Positions 15,338-24,210 of a stretch of DNA of 25,538 nt are shown in pieces. A program made the position numbers and the translations under genes. The notes beneath the pieces were generated by a model. The model was not told the DNA's origin. It ran no database searches and saw nothing but the letters and a program-made list of their open reading frames with translations. The DNA is from CALELM01 sp045617105 (GTDB taxonomy: Bacteria > Bacillota > Negativicutes > Selenomonadales > Selenomonadaceae): assembly GCA_045617105.1 (NCBI GenBank), contig JAZLHW010000204.1, forward strand, positions 1 through 25,538. Direction: 5' to 3'. Position 1 is the stretch's first letter. Each line of letters begins with the position of its first letter.

Positions 15338-15486
15338 TATAACGCCATTGGTCACGAAAATGCCATAAGCATTTTCCCTCCAATTCGCGTTTCAACGAAG
15401 CGAAAGTTTGCTCACCGCTTGTTAAAATTTGGCTTCCCCCACTTACAGCAAGCTGTTGAAGAAGGGACATCTTCCGTTTCGTTATA
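15338..15486 (-). repeat. Dispersed multi-hairpin repeat, copy 2
   Basis: This 149-bp element, read on the minus strand, aligns along its whole length with 7172-7322 and has the same TATAACG / CGTTATA inverted ends. The 8-bp GAAAATGC/GCATTTTC hairpin and the CAGCTTGCTG mini-hairpin are identical to copy 1. The long 5' stem of copy 1 is disrupted here (three changes in one arm without compensation), so that stem is not supported by covariation. It occupies most of the 392-base gap between pyrE and typA. Confidence 0.8.
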
Positions 15487-15564
15487 CCTGTCAATAAGAA
15501 TCTGACATCATGGCTCCAGCTAGATGGTATACTGTCCAGCAAAGTCAACATCATAGGCCACGTC

Positions 15565-15587
15565 TGCCAATCGAGTTCCGATTGGCA
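15565..15587 (-). other. Hairpin downstream of pyrE lacking a U-tract
   Basis: A perfect 9-bp stem (15565-15573 with 15579-15587) with a five-base loop lies 38 bases after the pyrE stop. On the minus strand it is preceded, not followed, by a T run, so it does not look like an intrinsic terminator for the pyr operon. It could protect the 3' end of the mRNA. Confidence 0.5.
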
Positions 15588-15624
15588 AAAACCGCAGCCA
15601 TAAACAATACAAAAATTTACTCAC

Positions 15625-16200
15625 CTATTTTCCAGTTCTGCCTCTTTTCGTCATGGGTTCTCCTTTTTTGCAAAAAGGACACTCTTCCGGTTTATAGGTT
15701 TCAACTTCCATATGAAGAAGTGCTGTACAAGGAACATCGCCAAAATCAACTTTTCCTCCGCTGCGGTCAACAAGCATACTAACTGCAACTGGAATCGCCC
15801 CTTGCTCCTTCACCACATCAATAACTTCTTTGATAGAACCGCCGGTCGTAACAACGTCTTCAACAATCAGAACACGTTCTCCCGGATGAAGCGAAAAACC
15901 ACGGCGGAAAGTCATCTTGCCATTTTCGCGTTCCGTAAAAATAGCACGGGTTCCCAATGCCTTTCCTGTCTCGTGTGCCAACAGGACACCCCCTGTAACA
16001 GGACCAACTACAGTTTCAATATTGGCATCCTTAAATTTTTCTGCCATAGCCTCACAAAGCTGCTGCGTATATACAGGATGCTGAAGGACATTAAATTTCT
16101 CTACATAATGGGGACTGTGAAGACCTGATGTCAAAAGGAAATGACCATTCATAATGGCATTTGTCTTAATCAGCAATTCCTTAACTTCCTGTTCTGTCAT
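15625..16200 (-). CDS. pyrE: Orotate phosphoribosyltransferase
   Basis: PyrE adds PRPP-derived ribose phosphate to orotate, giving OMP. The 191-residue product has the substrate-site TSGLHSPHYVEKF (24-36), the VGPVTGGVLLA segment (65-75) and the PRPP-binding RVLIVEDVVTTGGS (109-122). The C terminus carries a CPFCKKG Cys-x2-Cys tail (about 174-180) found in a subset of Firmicute-type enzymes. The ATG at 16200 overlaps the pyrF stop in an ATGA arrangement, so the last two UMP enzymes are translationally coupled. It is the final gene of the pyr operon. Confidence 0.96.
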   Translation of the reverse strand: MTEQEVKELLIKTNAIMNGHFLLTSGLHSPHYVEKFNVLQHPVYTQQLCEAMAEKFKDANIETVVGPVTGGVLLAHETGKALGTRAIFTERENGKMTFRRGFSLHPGERVLIVEDVVTTGGSIKEVIDVVKEQGAIPVAVSMLVDRSGGKVDFGDVPCTALLHMEVETYKPEECPFCKKGEPMTKRGRTGK

Positions 16201-16913
16201 TTTACATGCCTCATTTCTTCAATTATATTTTCGGCTGCAAGCTTAACATCATCTGCCATACGGATAGGACGACCGACGACAAGATGCGATGCACCATTTC
16301 TGAGTGCCATTTCAGGAGTTGCTATTCTGCTCTGATCATCAATAGATGCACCAGCAGGACGAATTCCCGGCGTTATAATAAGAAAATCCGGTCCACATGC
16401 TTCACGGATAATAGACGCTTCCTGCGGGGAGGCTACAACACCGTCTAATCCTGCTTTCTTTGCCAGCTTCGCAAAATTGAGCACCTGCCCCTTCATATTG
16501 ACTGTCTGACCAAGATCCTCCCAGTCTTCCTTATTGATGCTGGTCAATACTGTAACAGCAATTACTTTGGGACAAGGTATTCCTTGCTCCTGTGCTGCCA
16601 ATCTAAGCTTATCCACAGCAGTTTTCATCATAGTATATCCGCCGCCAGCATGAACATTCAAAATGTCGGCACCAAGATTCATCAAAGAACAAAGTCCACC
16701 AGCTACGGTATTTGGTATATCATGCAATTTCAAATCAAGAAATACATGCTTTCCCTGTTCCTTTAAATAAGATACTACAGAGGGGCCTACACTATAGAAC
16801 AATTCCATACCGACTTTGTAATATGTAACAGAATCTCCCAATTTTTCAACAAAGCTTTTTACGTCTTGCATTGTGTGAACATCTAACGCAACAATTAAGC
16901 GATCATCATGCAT
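16197..16913 (-). CDS. pyrF: Orotidine 5'-phosphate decarboxylase
   Basis: PyrF decarboxylates OMP to UMP without a cofactor. From the ATG at 16913 it is 238 residues, normal for the bacterial group I enzyme. The N-terminal LIVALDV strand, the catalytic DLKLHDIPNTV signature (Asp60, Lys62, Asp65), a PGIRPAG loop and a VVGRPI motif are all present. The frame is open to a GTG at 16925, but the AAGGTGG ribosome binding site overlaps that codon and is correctly spaced for the ATG. It begins 16 bases after pyrD. Confidence 0.96.
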   Translation of the reverse strand: MHDDRLIVALDVHTMQDVKSFVEKLGDSVTYYKVGMELFYSVGPSVVSYLKEQGKHVFLDLKLHDIPNTVAGGLCSLMNLGADILNVHAGGGYTMMKTAVDKLRLAAQEQGIPCPKVIAVTVLTSINKEDWEDLGQTVNMKGQVLNFAKLAKKAGLDGVVASPQEASIIREACGPDFLIITPGIRPAGASIDDQSRIATPEMALRNGASHLVVGRPIRMADDVKLAAENIIEEMRHVK

Positions 16914-16929
16914 ATTGGCACCCACCTTC

Positions 16930-17850
16930 TTATAAACATTTTATCTTTCCAACAAGTTCCTTAATGCTTCCAAGCTTCTTTTCCTCTAAATACTTTTCCA
17001 AGCCAAGGATAATCTTTTCCGTTACCGCAGGATCTACAAAATTTGCCGTCCCAACAGCAATCGCATCAGCACCTGCCAAAAAGAATTCCACAGCATCTTG
17101 CCAAGAGGAAATTCCTCCCATTCCAATAATTGGAACACGAACCTTTTGTGCTACCTGCCAAACCATCCGAAGCGCTACTGGCTTTACACACGGTCCGGAA
17201 AGCCCACCTGTAATATTTCCTAGCGTTGGTTTCCAAGTATGAATATCAATTTCCATCCCCATCAGCGTGTTGATCAAAGATATAGCATCTGCACCAGCAG
17301 CTTCCACAGCTTGTGCCATTTCTGCAATATCCGTAACGTTAGGAGAAAGCTTCAGAATCACTGGCTTGCTTGTATTCTTTTTTGCCTCAGCCACTACTGC
17401 AGAAGCCGCTTTTGGATCCGTTCCGAAAACAATGCCCCCTTCTTTTACATTAGGGCAAGAAACATTCAGCTCAATTCCTGCAACTCCCGGCACATCCAAC
17501 AGCTTTGCCAGTATTCCATATTCTTCTACCGTGCTTCCTGAAATATTGACGATAACATTCATATTATACTTTGAGATACGCGGCAGAGTTTCCTTCAAAA
17601 AGACATCGACTCCTGGATTTTCCAAGCCAATGCAATTTAACATGCCCGACGGAGTTTCTGTAATTCGAATTCCTTCGTTTCCCCGACGCGGTTTCAAGGT
17701 CGTTCCTTTGACCATAACACCGCCAAGCTGGGAAAGATTCGTGAAATCAGCAAATTCCTCCCCAAAGCCAAAGGTTCCGGAAGCAGTCAGCACAGGTGTT
17801 TTCATGGAAATTCCTGCAATCTCCGTAGATAAAAGTGACATTTCACTCAT
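16930..17850 (-). CDS. pyrD: Dihydroorotate dehydrogenase B, catalytic subunit
   Basis: PyrD (class 1B) oxidises dihydroorotate to orotate with FMN. Electrons leave through the PyrK iron-sulfur/FAD subunit to NAD. From the ATG at 17850 it is 306 residues. ELNVSCPNVKEGG (127-139) holds the catalytic Cys132, and there are the FMN-binding LINTLMG and GMGGISSWQDA segments. The ATG follows GGAGGT by about six bases and overlaps the pyrK stop (ATGA), so the two subunits are coupled. The longer open frame to 17871 starts at TTG and is rejected. Confidence 0.96.
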   Translation of the reverse strand: MSEMSLLSTEIAGISMKTPVLTASGTFGFGEEFADFTNLSQLGGVMVKGTTLKPRRGNEGIRITETPSGMLNCIGLENPGVDVFLKETLPRISKYNMNVIVNISGSTVEEYGILAKLLDVPGVAGIELNVSCPNVKEGGIVFGTDPKAASAVVAEAKKNTSKPVILKLSPNVTDIAEMAQAVEAAGADAISLINTLMGMEIDIHTWKPTLGNITGGLSGPCVKPVALRMVWQVAQKVRVPIIGMGGISSWQDAVEFFLAGADAIAVGTANFVDPAVTEKIILGLEKYLEEKKLGSIKELVGKIKCL

Positions 17851-18614
17851 GCAAATACCTCCTGCGCCCAAAATACCGGACCATCCTTGCAGACCTTTTT
17901 GCGCTTGTTATCCGTAGTATCAATAGAACATGAAAGGCACGCACCGAGACCACACGCCATTCTTTTTTCCAGTGAAACCTGACAAGGAATACAAGCAGCT
18001 TTTGCAATCTCAGCTATACTGCGCATCATGATTTCAGGGCCACAAACAATAACCGCATCATATTGTTCACTTTTTAAAAGCTGCGGAAGCAATGTTGTCG
18101 TAAAGCCCTTGGTTCCAACGGAGCCGTCATCTGTCGTAATATGAACTTTGGAAACAAATGGCTCAAATAATTCTTTCCAAAAAAGCTCTCTTTCATTCTT
18201 TGCCCCCATTAAAACTTCGGCAGCACTTCCCATTTCTTTTGCATAAAAAAGCAATGGTGCAAGTCCCATGCCGCCGCCAACCAACAAGGGCTTCTTAACA
18301 TTCATCGTGAAACCGTTTCCTAAAGGACCAAGCACATTGATGATATCCTTGGAACGAAGGGAAGAAAACGCCTTCGTTCCCTTCCCAACCACACGATAGA
18401 TAAAGGAGATCGTGCCACGTTCCACGTCCGCATCTGCAATCCCCACAGGACGCCGCAATAAGATATCTCCACCCAGCAGTCGAAGCTGGACAAAACAGCC
18501 GGGTCTTGCTGCTTCTGCAATCTGGGGAGAATAAACCGTCATTTTGAATATATTGTCCAAGAGCTGTTTCTGCTCAAGGATCTCTGCATCAACTGCAAAT
18601 TTATGCAAGGTCAT
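17847..18614 (-). CDS. pyrK: Dihydroorotate dehydrogenase B, electron-transfer subunit
   Basis: PyrK carries FAD and a [2Fe-2S] cluster and passes electrons from PyrD to NAD. The product is about 255 residues from the ATG at 18614. The FAD region has LLRRPVGIAD; the NAD domain has LLVGGGMGLAPL and VIVCGPEIMM. The cluster cysteines appear in CGLGACLSC and KVCKDGPVF near the C terminus. It overlaps the carB end by 14 bases. A start at 18629 or a TTG at 18608 cannot be excluded. Presence of pyrK next to pyrD marks the NAD-linked 1B system. Confidence 0.95.
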   Translation of the reverse strand: MTLHKFAVDAEILEQKQLLDNIFKMTVYSPQIAEAARPGCFVQLRLLGGDILLRRPVGIADADVERGTISFIYRVVGKGTKAFSSLRSKDIINVLGPLGNGFTMNVKKPLLVGGGMGLAPLLFYAKEMGSAAEVLMGAKNERELFWKELFEPFVSKVHITTDDGSVGTKGFTTTLLPQLLKSEQYDAVIVCGPEIMMRSIAEIAKAACIPCQVSLEKRMACGLGACLSCSIDTTDNKRKKVCKDGPVFWAQEVFA

Positions 18615-21600
18615 CACCGCCGCCAACATAATCCTGCACTGCCAGAGAATATACTAACCTCCGTTCGCGCATAAAGGAAAGCACACGCAAAACCTCCCAA
18701 GCCGTATCCAAAGATGTCAGGCAGGCAATCCCATGCTCTACCGTTGCACGACGAATCTTAAAGCCATCGCCTACGGAATGTTTGCCTTGTGTCAATGTAT
18801 TGATTACCATATTGATTTTTCCACTCTTTATGCGCTGAATAATATCTGTGCTGCGCTCATGCACCTTGCCGACAAGCTCTGCATCAATGCCGATGGATTG
18901 AAGGGCTTTTGCCGTTCCGCTCGTAGCAACAATATGAAAACCAAGTTCGTTGAATGCCTTGGCTAACTGCTTCATTTCTTCCTTGTCTTTATCCGCAACC
19001 GTAAAGAGTATGCATCCATTGGTTGGCACATTCGTTCCCGAACCTACAATAGCCTTATACAAAGCCCGTGCATAGTGATAGTCGATTCCCATAACTTCAC
19101 CTGTAGACTTCATTTCAGGTCCAAGTGCAATATCAACATCCTGCATCTTTGCAAAAGAGAACACAGGAGCTTTAACTGCAACATACGGCTTCGGCGTAAC
19201 CAGTCCGGAACGGAAACCCAGTTCCTTAACCGTGCTGCCAAGCGCAATACGAGTTGCAACATTTACCATCTTTACATCTGTCACCTTGGACAAGAATGGG
19301 ACTGTGCGGGAAGACCGAGGGTTCACCTCAATGATGAACACTTCATCGTTGACAACAACAAACTGTATGTTCAGCAAACCCTTGACATGCAGTGCAACCG
19401 CCAAACGCTTCGTGTAGTCAATAATAGTATAAATGACTTTTGCTGGAAGCGTCTGTGGAGGATAAACGGCAATACTGTCACCAGAATGAACACCTGCACG
19501 TTCAATATGCTCCATAATTCCCGGAATAACAACATCCACTCCATCGGAAATACCATCCACTTCTACTTCCGTTCCTTGCATATAGCGGTCAACAAGAACT
19601 GGATGATCCGGCGTTACCTTGACAGCCCGGCTCATGTAATCACGAAGTTCTTCTTCGTTATACACGATCTCCATAGCACGTCCGCCAAGGACATAGGATG
19701 GGCGAACCATGACAGGATATCCTATATCAGCAGCACCAGTGATAGCTTCCTCCAAATTGGTGACGGAAATACCTTTCGGTCGTGGAATCTGTGTTTCATC
19801 CAAAACCTCATCAAAACGTTCACGGTCTTCTGCACGGTCGATATCATCCACAGAAGTACCGAACACCTTGACTCCAGCCTTGCTCAGGGATTCTGCTAAA
19901 TTGATAGCCGTTTGCCCGCCAAACTGGACAATAACGCCTTCCGGTTTTTCCTTGTCAATGATGTTCAAGACATCTTCCGTTGTCAACGGCTCAAAATAAA
20001 GACGATCCGAAATATCAAAATCCGTGGAAACGGTTTCTGGATTATTGTTGACAATAATTGCCTCAATGCCCATTTCACGAAGTGCCCAAACGGAATGAAC
20101 AGAACAATAGTCGAACTCAACACCTTGACCTATACGAATCGGGCCAGAGCCAAGAACCATAACCTTGCGGGCACTGGATACCTTAACCTCATCCTCCTGT
20201 GCATGGAATGTGGAATAGTAGTATGGGGTAGCCGCTTCAAATTCAGCAGCACAGGTATCTACCATCTTATAGCACGGAAGAATGTTCATCTCTTTACGGA
20301 GAGCACGAATCTGATCCATCGTCTTGCCCGCTATTTCAGCAATCGAGCGATCTGCCAATCCCACATCCTTTGCCGCCAGCATCAGATCAGGAGTCATTTC
20401 TTCCTTCTGAATACGATTTTCAATATCCGTGATATTTTTTATCTTGTGAATAAACCACTTGTCAATCTTGGTAATGTCATGGATCTCCTCTACGCTGGCA
20501 ATCTGACGGCGCAGAGCTTCTGCAACAACAAAAATTCGCTCATCATTGATGCGAGAAAGATTCTTCTTGACTCTTCCATCATCCCATGCATCCATTTTCT
20601 CCATGTGCAGACGATGAACGCCAATCTCCAAAGAGCGAACTGCCTTCAAAATCGCTCCTTCAAAATTGCGATCGATGGACATAACCTCTCCCGTTGCCTT
20701 CATCTGTGTTCCAAGCGTATGGTCGGCATACACAAACTTGTCAAACGGCCAGCGAGGGAATTTGACCACGCAATAGTCCAAGGCAGGCTCAAAACATGCT
20801 TTCGTCTTTTGTGTTACTGCATTTGTAATTTCATCCAAAGAATACCCAATGGCAATCTTTGCAGAAACCTTTGCTATTGGATATCCTGTTGCCTTAGAGG
20901 CAAGTGCAGAAGAACGACTGACACGAGGATTTACTTCAATTACATAATATTGGTTGCTATTAGGATCCAATGCATACTGTGCATTGCAGCCTCCCTCAAT
21001 GCCAAGTTCACGAATGATCCGAAGAGATGCACTTCTCAGCATTTGATATTCATGGTCTGTCAAAGTCTGTGACGGTGCAACTACGATACTGTCACCTGTA
21101 TGCACGCCAACAGGATCAAAATTTTCCATGTTGCAGACAGTAATGCAGTTATCGTTCCCATCACGCATAACCTCATACTCGATTTCCTTCCAGCCGGCTA
21201 CGCTGCGTTCAATCAGGACCTGTCCTATCATACTGTACTTCAAGCCCTTGATCACGATTTCGATGAGTTCTTCCTCATTGTCAGCAATACCGCCGCCAGT
21301 TCCTCCCATTGTATAAGCTGGACGGACAATAATTGGATAACCGATTTCATTAGCAAAATCTACAGCAGATTTCACATCCTCAACAATAGTGCTTTCTGGA
21401 ATCGGCTCACCGAGCTTTTGCATGGTTTCCTTAAAAAGCTCGCGGTCCTCTGCCTGCTCAATGGCTTTTAACGGTGTACCAAGAAGTTCTACATTGTACT
21501 TTTCCAAAACACCATTTTCTGCCAACTGCACTGCCAAATTCAATCCAGCCTGCCCACCAAGGGTAGCAAGAAGTCCATCCGGACGTTCCTTGGAAATAAT

Positions 21601-21828
21601 CTCCTCCAAAAATTCTGGAGTCAATGGTTCTATGTAAACACGGTCTGCAATATGCGTATCTGTCATAATCGTAGCAGGATTGCTGTTCACAAGTACAACT
21701 TCCAAGCCTTCTTCTTTCAATGCACGACAAGCCTGTGAACCTGCATAATCAAATTCAGCAGCCTGACCGATAATAATTGGACCAGAACCAATAACCATTA
21801 CTTTTTTTAAGTACTCTTTCTTCGGCAC
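18601..21828 (-). CDS. carB: Carbamoyl-phosphate synthase large subunit
   Basis: CarB makes carbamoyl phosphate from bicarbonate, two ATP and ammonia channelled from CarA. The 1075-residue chain has two homologous ATP-grasp halves, seen as the paired VMVIGSGPIIIGQAAEFDYAG-type (about 10-31) and VMVLGSGPIRIGQGVEFDYCS-type segments near 555, each followed by EVNPR motifs. It ends with an allosteric MGS-like domain (ILFTVADKDKEEM near 940, KINMVINTLTQG near 1005). It starts at GTG 21828 behind GGGGGAG, immediately after the carA stop. It feeds both pyrimidine and arginine synthesis. Confidence 0.98.
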   Translation of the reverse strand: MPKKEYLKKVMVIGSGPIIIGQAAEFDYAGSQACRALKEEGLEVVLVNSNPATIMTDTHIADRVYIEPLTPEFLEEIISKERPDGLLATLGGQAGLNLAVQLAENGVLEKYNVELLGTPLKAIEQAEDRELFKETMQKLGEPIPESTIVEDVKSAVDFANEIGYPIIVRPAYTMGGTGGGIADNEEELIEIVIKGLKYSMIGQVLIERSVAGWKEIEYEVMRDGNDNCITVCNMENFDPVGVHTGDSIVVAPSQTLTDHEYQMLRSASLRIIRELGIEGGCNAQYALDPNSNQYYVIEVNPRVSRSSALASKATGYPIAKVSAKIAIGYSLDEITNAVTQKTKACFEPALDYCVVKFPRWPFDKFVYADHTLGTQMKATGEVMSIDRNFEGAILKAVRSLEIGVHRLHMEKMDAWDDGRVKKNLSRINDERIFVVAEALRRQIASVEEIHDITKIDKWFIHKIKNITDIENRIQKEEMTPDLMLAAKDVGLADRSIAEIAGKTMDQIRALRKEMNILPCYKMVDTCAAEFEAATPYYYSTFHAQEDEVKVSSARKVMVLGSGPIRIGQGVEFDYCSVHSVWALREMGIEAIIVNNNPETVSTDFDISDRLYFEPLTTEDVLNIIDKEKPEGVIVQFGGQTAINLAESLSKAGVKVFGTSVDDIDRAEDRERFDEVLDETQIPRPKGISVTNLEEAITGAADIGYPVMVRPSYVLGGRAMEIVYNEEELRDYMSRAVKVTPDHPVLVDRYMQGTEVEVDGISDGVDVVIPGIMEHIERAGVHSGDSIAVYPPQTLPAKVIYTIIDYTKRLAVALHVKGLLNIQFVVVNDEVFIIEVNPRSSRTVPFLSKVTDVKMVNVATRIALGSTVKELGFRSGLVTPKPYVAVKAPVFSFAKMQDVDIALGPEMKSTGEVMGIDYHYARALYKAIVGSGTNVPTNGCILFTVADKDKEEMKQLAKAFNELGFHIVATSGTAKALQSIGIDAELVGKVHERSTDIIQRIKSGKINMVINTLTQGKHSVGDGFKIRRATVEHGIACLTSLDTAWEVLRVLSFMRERRLVYSLAVQDYVGGGDDLA

Positions 21829-21831
21829 AGA

Positions 21832-22905
21832 TTACTCCCCCTTCTTGAGCAGTTCCCAAAACTCATCAAACAAATACATATTGTCATCCGGCCCTGGCGA
21901 AGCTTCTGGATGGTACTGTACAGAGAAAATAGGAAGCTCTGTATGACGCATACCTTCCACTGTTCCATCATTAACCGAAACGTGCGTCACTTCCAAAGGA
22001 AGCTGTTCCAAGGATCTTTCATCAACGGCATATCCATGATTCTGCGAAGAGATATGAACCCGACCATTTTTCAGGTTCTTCACTGGTTGATTCGAACCAC
22101 GATGGCCAAACTTCAGCTTGTAAGTATCTGCGCCCAGAGAAAGTGCCAACAGCTGATGCCCTAAGCAAATACCAAAAACAGGTTTTTTCCCAAGAAGCTT
22201 CTTTACCTCCTCGATCACTTCCGGCACATCTTTAGGATCTCCTGGGCCATTGGAAAGAAAAACTCCGTCCGAATCCATCGAAAGAATATCTTCTGCCTTC
22301 GTTTGTGCCGGAACGACCGTCAGCTTGCAGCCAAGCTCATGCAGGGAATTCAGGATGTTTTGCTTCACGCCAAAATCCATGCAGACAACGTGCGGCGCAT
22401 CTTGTTTTTCCGATTCTATTGTGTATATTTTAGAAGTCGTCACTTCCTTGACAACATCCTTTTTTATTGGTACAGAAAAAAGCTCGTCAATTTCTGACTG
22501 TGAAGCATCCTCAGCTACAATAATTCCCTTCATTGTGCCAGCAGAACGAATCTTTTGGGTAACTGCACGCGTATCTACATTGTACAAGCACGGTATGCCC
22601 TGTTTCGTCAAGAAATTTGCTAAAGATGTCTCATAATGCCAGTTGCTTCCCGTTTCGCAAAGCTCGCCAATAATAAACCCATTTACAAAGGATTTGCGAG
22701 ACTGCATAAAGATATCTGCAATTCCATAATTACCCACCATAGGGTAAGTAAGCGTCACAATCTGACGGCAATAGGAAGGGTCGGTCAGAATTTCCTGATA
22801 GCCTGTCATTCCTGTGTTAAAAACCACTTCTCCCGTCGCCTTAATGTTGTTCAGCAATGTTCCATAGAATACACTGCCATCCTCTAAAATTAATTTGCCT
22901 TTCAA
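21832..22905 (-). CDS. carA: Carbamoyl-phosphate synthase small subunit (glutaminase)
   Basis: CarA releases ammonia from glutamine and delivers it to CarB. The 357-residue length is typical. The N-terminal domain (TGMTGYQEILTDPSY, 31-45) is followed by a class I glutamine amidotransferase domain with nucleophile Cys247 in GICLGHQ and the His332/Glu334 pair in YHPEA. It starts at TTG 22905 with a strong GGAGGTG five bases before it, and begins 15 bases after pyrC. Confidence 0.97.
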   Translation of the reverse strand: MKGKLILEDGSVFYGTLLNNIKATGEVVFNTGMTGYQEILTDPSYCRQIVTLTYPMVGNYGIADIFMQSRKSFVNGFIIGELCETGSNWHYETSLANFLTKQGIPCLYNVDTRAVTQKIRSAGTMKGIIVAEDASQSEIDELFSVPIKKDVVKEVTTSKIYTIESEKQDAPHVVCMDFGVKQNILNSLHELGCKLTVVPAQTKAEDILSMDSDGVFLSNGPGDPKDVPEVIEEVKKLLGKKPVFGICLGHQLLALSLGADTYKLKFGHRGSNQPVKNLKNGRVHISSQNHGYAVDERSLEQLPLEVTHVSVNDGTVEGMRHTELPIFSVQYHPEASPGPDDNMYLFDEFWELLKKGE

Positions 22906-22920
22906 AATAACACCTCCGCA

Positions 22921-24210
22921 TCAATCAATAATCTTGCCATCACGCATAACAATGCGTCCATCAACGATTGTCATAACCGCTTTTCCTTTGAGTTCTCGTC
23001 CTACAAAAGGAGAATGGGTTCCTTTTGTATAAAATTGTTCCGCATCAACTACCCAAGCTTTCTCGGTATCAATAATGGTAATATCTGCCGGCATACCAAC
23101 CCCCAGACTGCCTGTATGCAATCCAAAGATTTTGGCAGGAGCATATGTCATCTTTTCTACAAGCATTGGCAATTCCACTTTTCCCGTATGATACAAGTCT
23201 GTCAGCAGCACGCCAAGCGCTGTTTCCAGTCCTGGAAAACCACTTGGAGCATAAATATATTCCCTGTCCTTTTCTTCCTCTGCATGAGGAGAATGATCTG
23301 TCACGATCATATCGATCGTGCCGTCCTTTAAACCAGCCAAAACAGCTTCCACATCCTTTTGGCTTCGAAGCGGAGGATTGATCTTCGTAGAAGAATCCGT
23401 AAAATCCACGCAATCCTCCGTCATTGTCAAATGCTGCGGAGTAACCTCAGCTGTTACCTGAACACCACGGGATTTTGCTTGACGTACAATTTCAACGGAA
23501 CGAGCGGAGCTGATATGTGCAACATGCACCTTGGCTTCTGCATACTCTGCCAGCATAATATCTCGCATAACAGCAATATCCTCTGCAACAGTCGGACGTC
23601 CCTTCATGCCAAGCAATGCACTCTTATGCCCTTCATTCATAACGCCATCTTCCACAAGCGTAGTTTCTTCATCATGATTGATAATTATTTTTCCAAAAGG
23701 CTTCAAATAATCATAAGCATTCAGCAAAAGCTTTGCCGACTGCACATAATGCCCATCATCAGAAAAGGCAACTGCACCAGCCTCCGACATATCTCCAACC
23801 TCAGCAAGTTCTTCCCCCTGCTGTCCCTTGGAAAGTGCGCCGATTACTTCCACATGAACGATTCCAACATTTTTGGCTCTCATTTGAAGAGAGCGAACAA
23901 GTGCCGCATTATCCACTACGGGCTTTGTATTCGGCATAGTTGCAACCGTAGTATATCCACCAGCGGCAGCTGCTTTGGAACCCGACTCAAAATCCTCTTT
24001 TGCCTCCTGCCCAGGTTCCCGAAAATGAACATGCATATCAATAAGACCAGGCGTAACTATTTTTCCCGTTACATCAATAACATCAGCATCATCTGCAGAA
24101 ATATTTTTTGCAACCTCTGCAATTTTCCCATTTTTGATAAGCACATCAAGAATTTCATCTAACTGGTTTTTGGGATCAATTACACGACCATTTTTCAACA
24201 AAGTTTTCAT
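22921..24210 (-). CDS. pyrC: Dihydroorotase
   Basis: PyrC cyclises carbamoyl-aspartate to dihydroorotate at a zinc site. The 429 residues and sequence fit the type I, Gram-positive enzyme. Ligands are visible as DMHVHFREPG (His60, His62), Asp151 in FSDDGHY, His179 in INHDEE, His232 in VAHISSA and Asp305 in TDHSPHAEEEK. There is no carboxylated lysine at the bridging position, where this group can use Asp151. The ATG at 24210 overlaps the pyrB stop (ATGA), with GGAGG inside the pyrB end as ribosome binding site. Confidence 0.97.
   Translation of the reverse strand: MKTLLKNGRVIDPKNQLDEILDVLIKNGKIAEVAKNISADDADVIDVTGKIVTPGLIDMHVHFREPGQEAKEDFESGSKAAAAGGYTTVATMPNTKPVVDNAALVRSLQMRAKNVGIVHVEVIGALSKGQQGEELAEVGDMSEAGAVAFSDDGHYVQSAKLLLNAYDYLKPFGKIIINHDEETTLVEDGVMNEGHKSALLGMKGRPTVAEDIAVMRDIMLAEYAEAKVHVAHISSARSVEIVRQAKSRGVQVTAEVTPQHLTMTEDCVDFTDSSTKINPPLRSQKDVEAVLAGLKDGTIDMIVTDHSPHAEEEKDREYIYAPSGFPGLETALGVLLTDLYHTGKVELPMLVEKMTYAPAKIFGLHTGSLGVGMPADITIIDTEKAWVVDAEQFYTKGTHSPFVGRELKGKAVMTIVDGRIVMRDGKIID

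Noticed and set aside
15327..15554. 75-codon minus-strand open frame inside repeat copy 2
   Set aside because: No ribosome binding site; it shares the LEGKCLWHF peptide with copy 1 only through nucleotide identity, and the reading frames diverge outside the conserved DNA.
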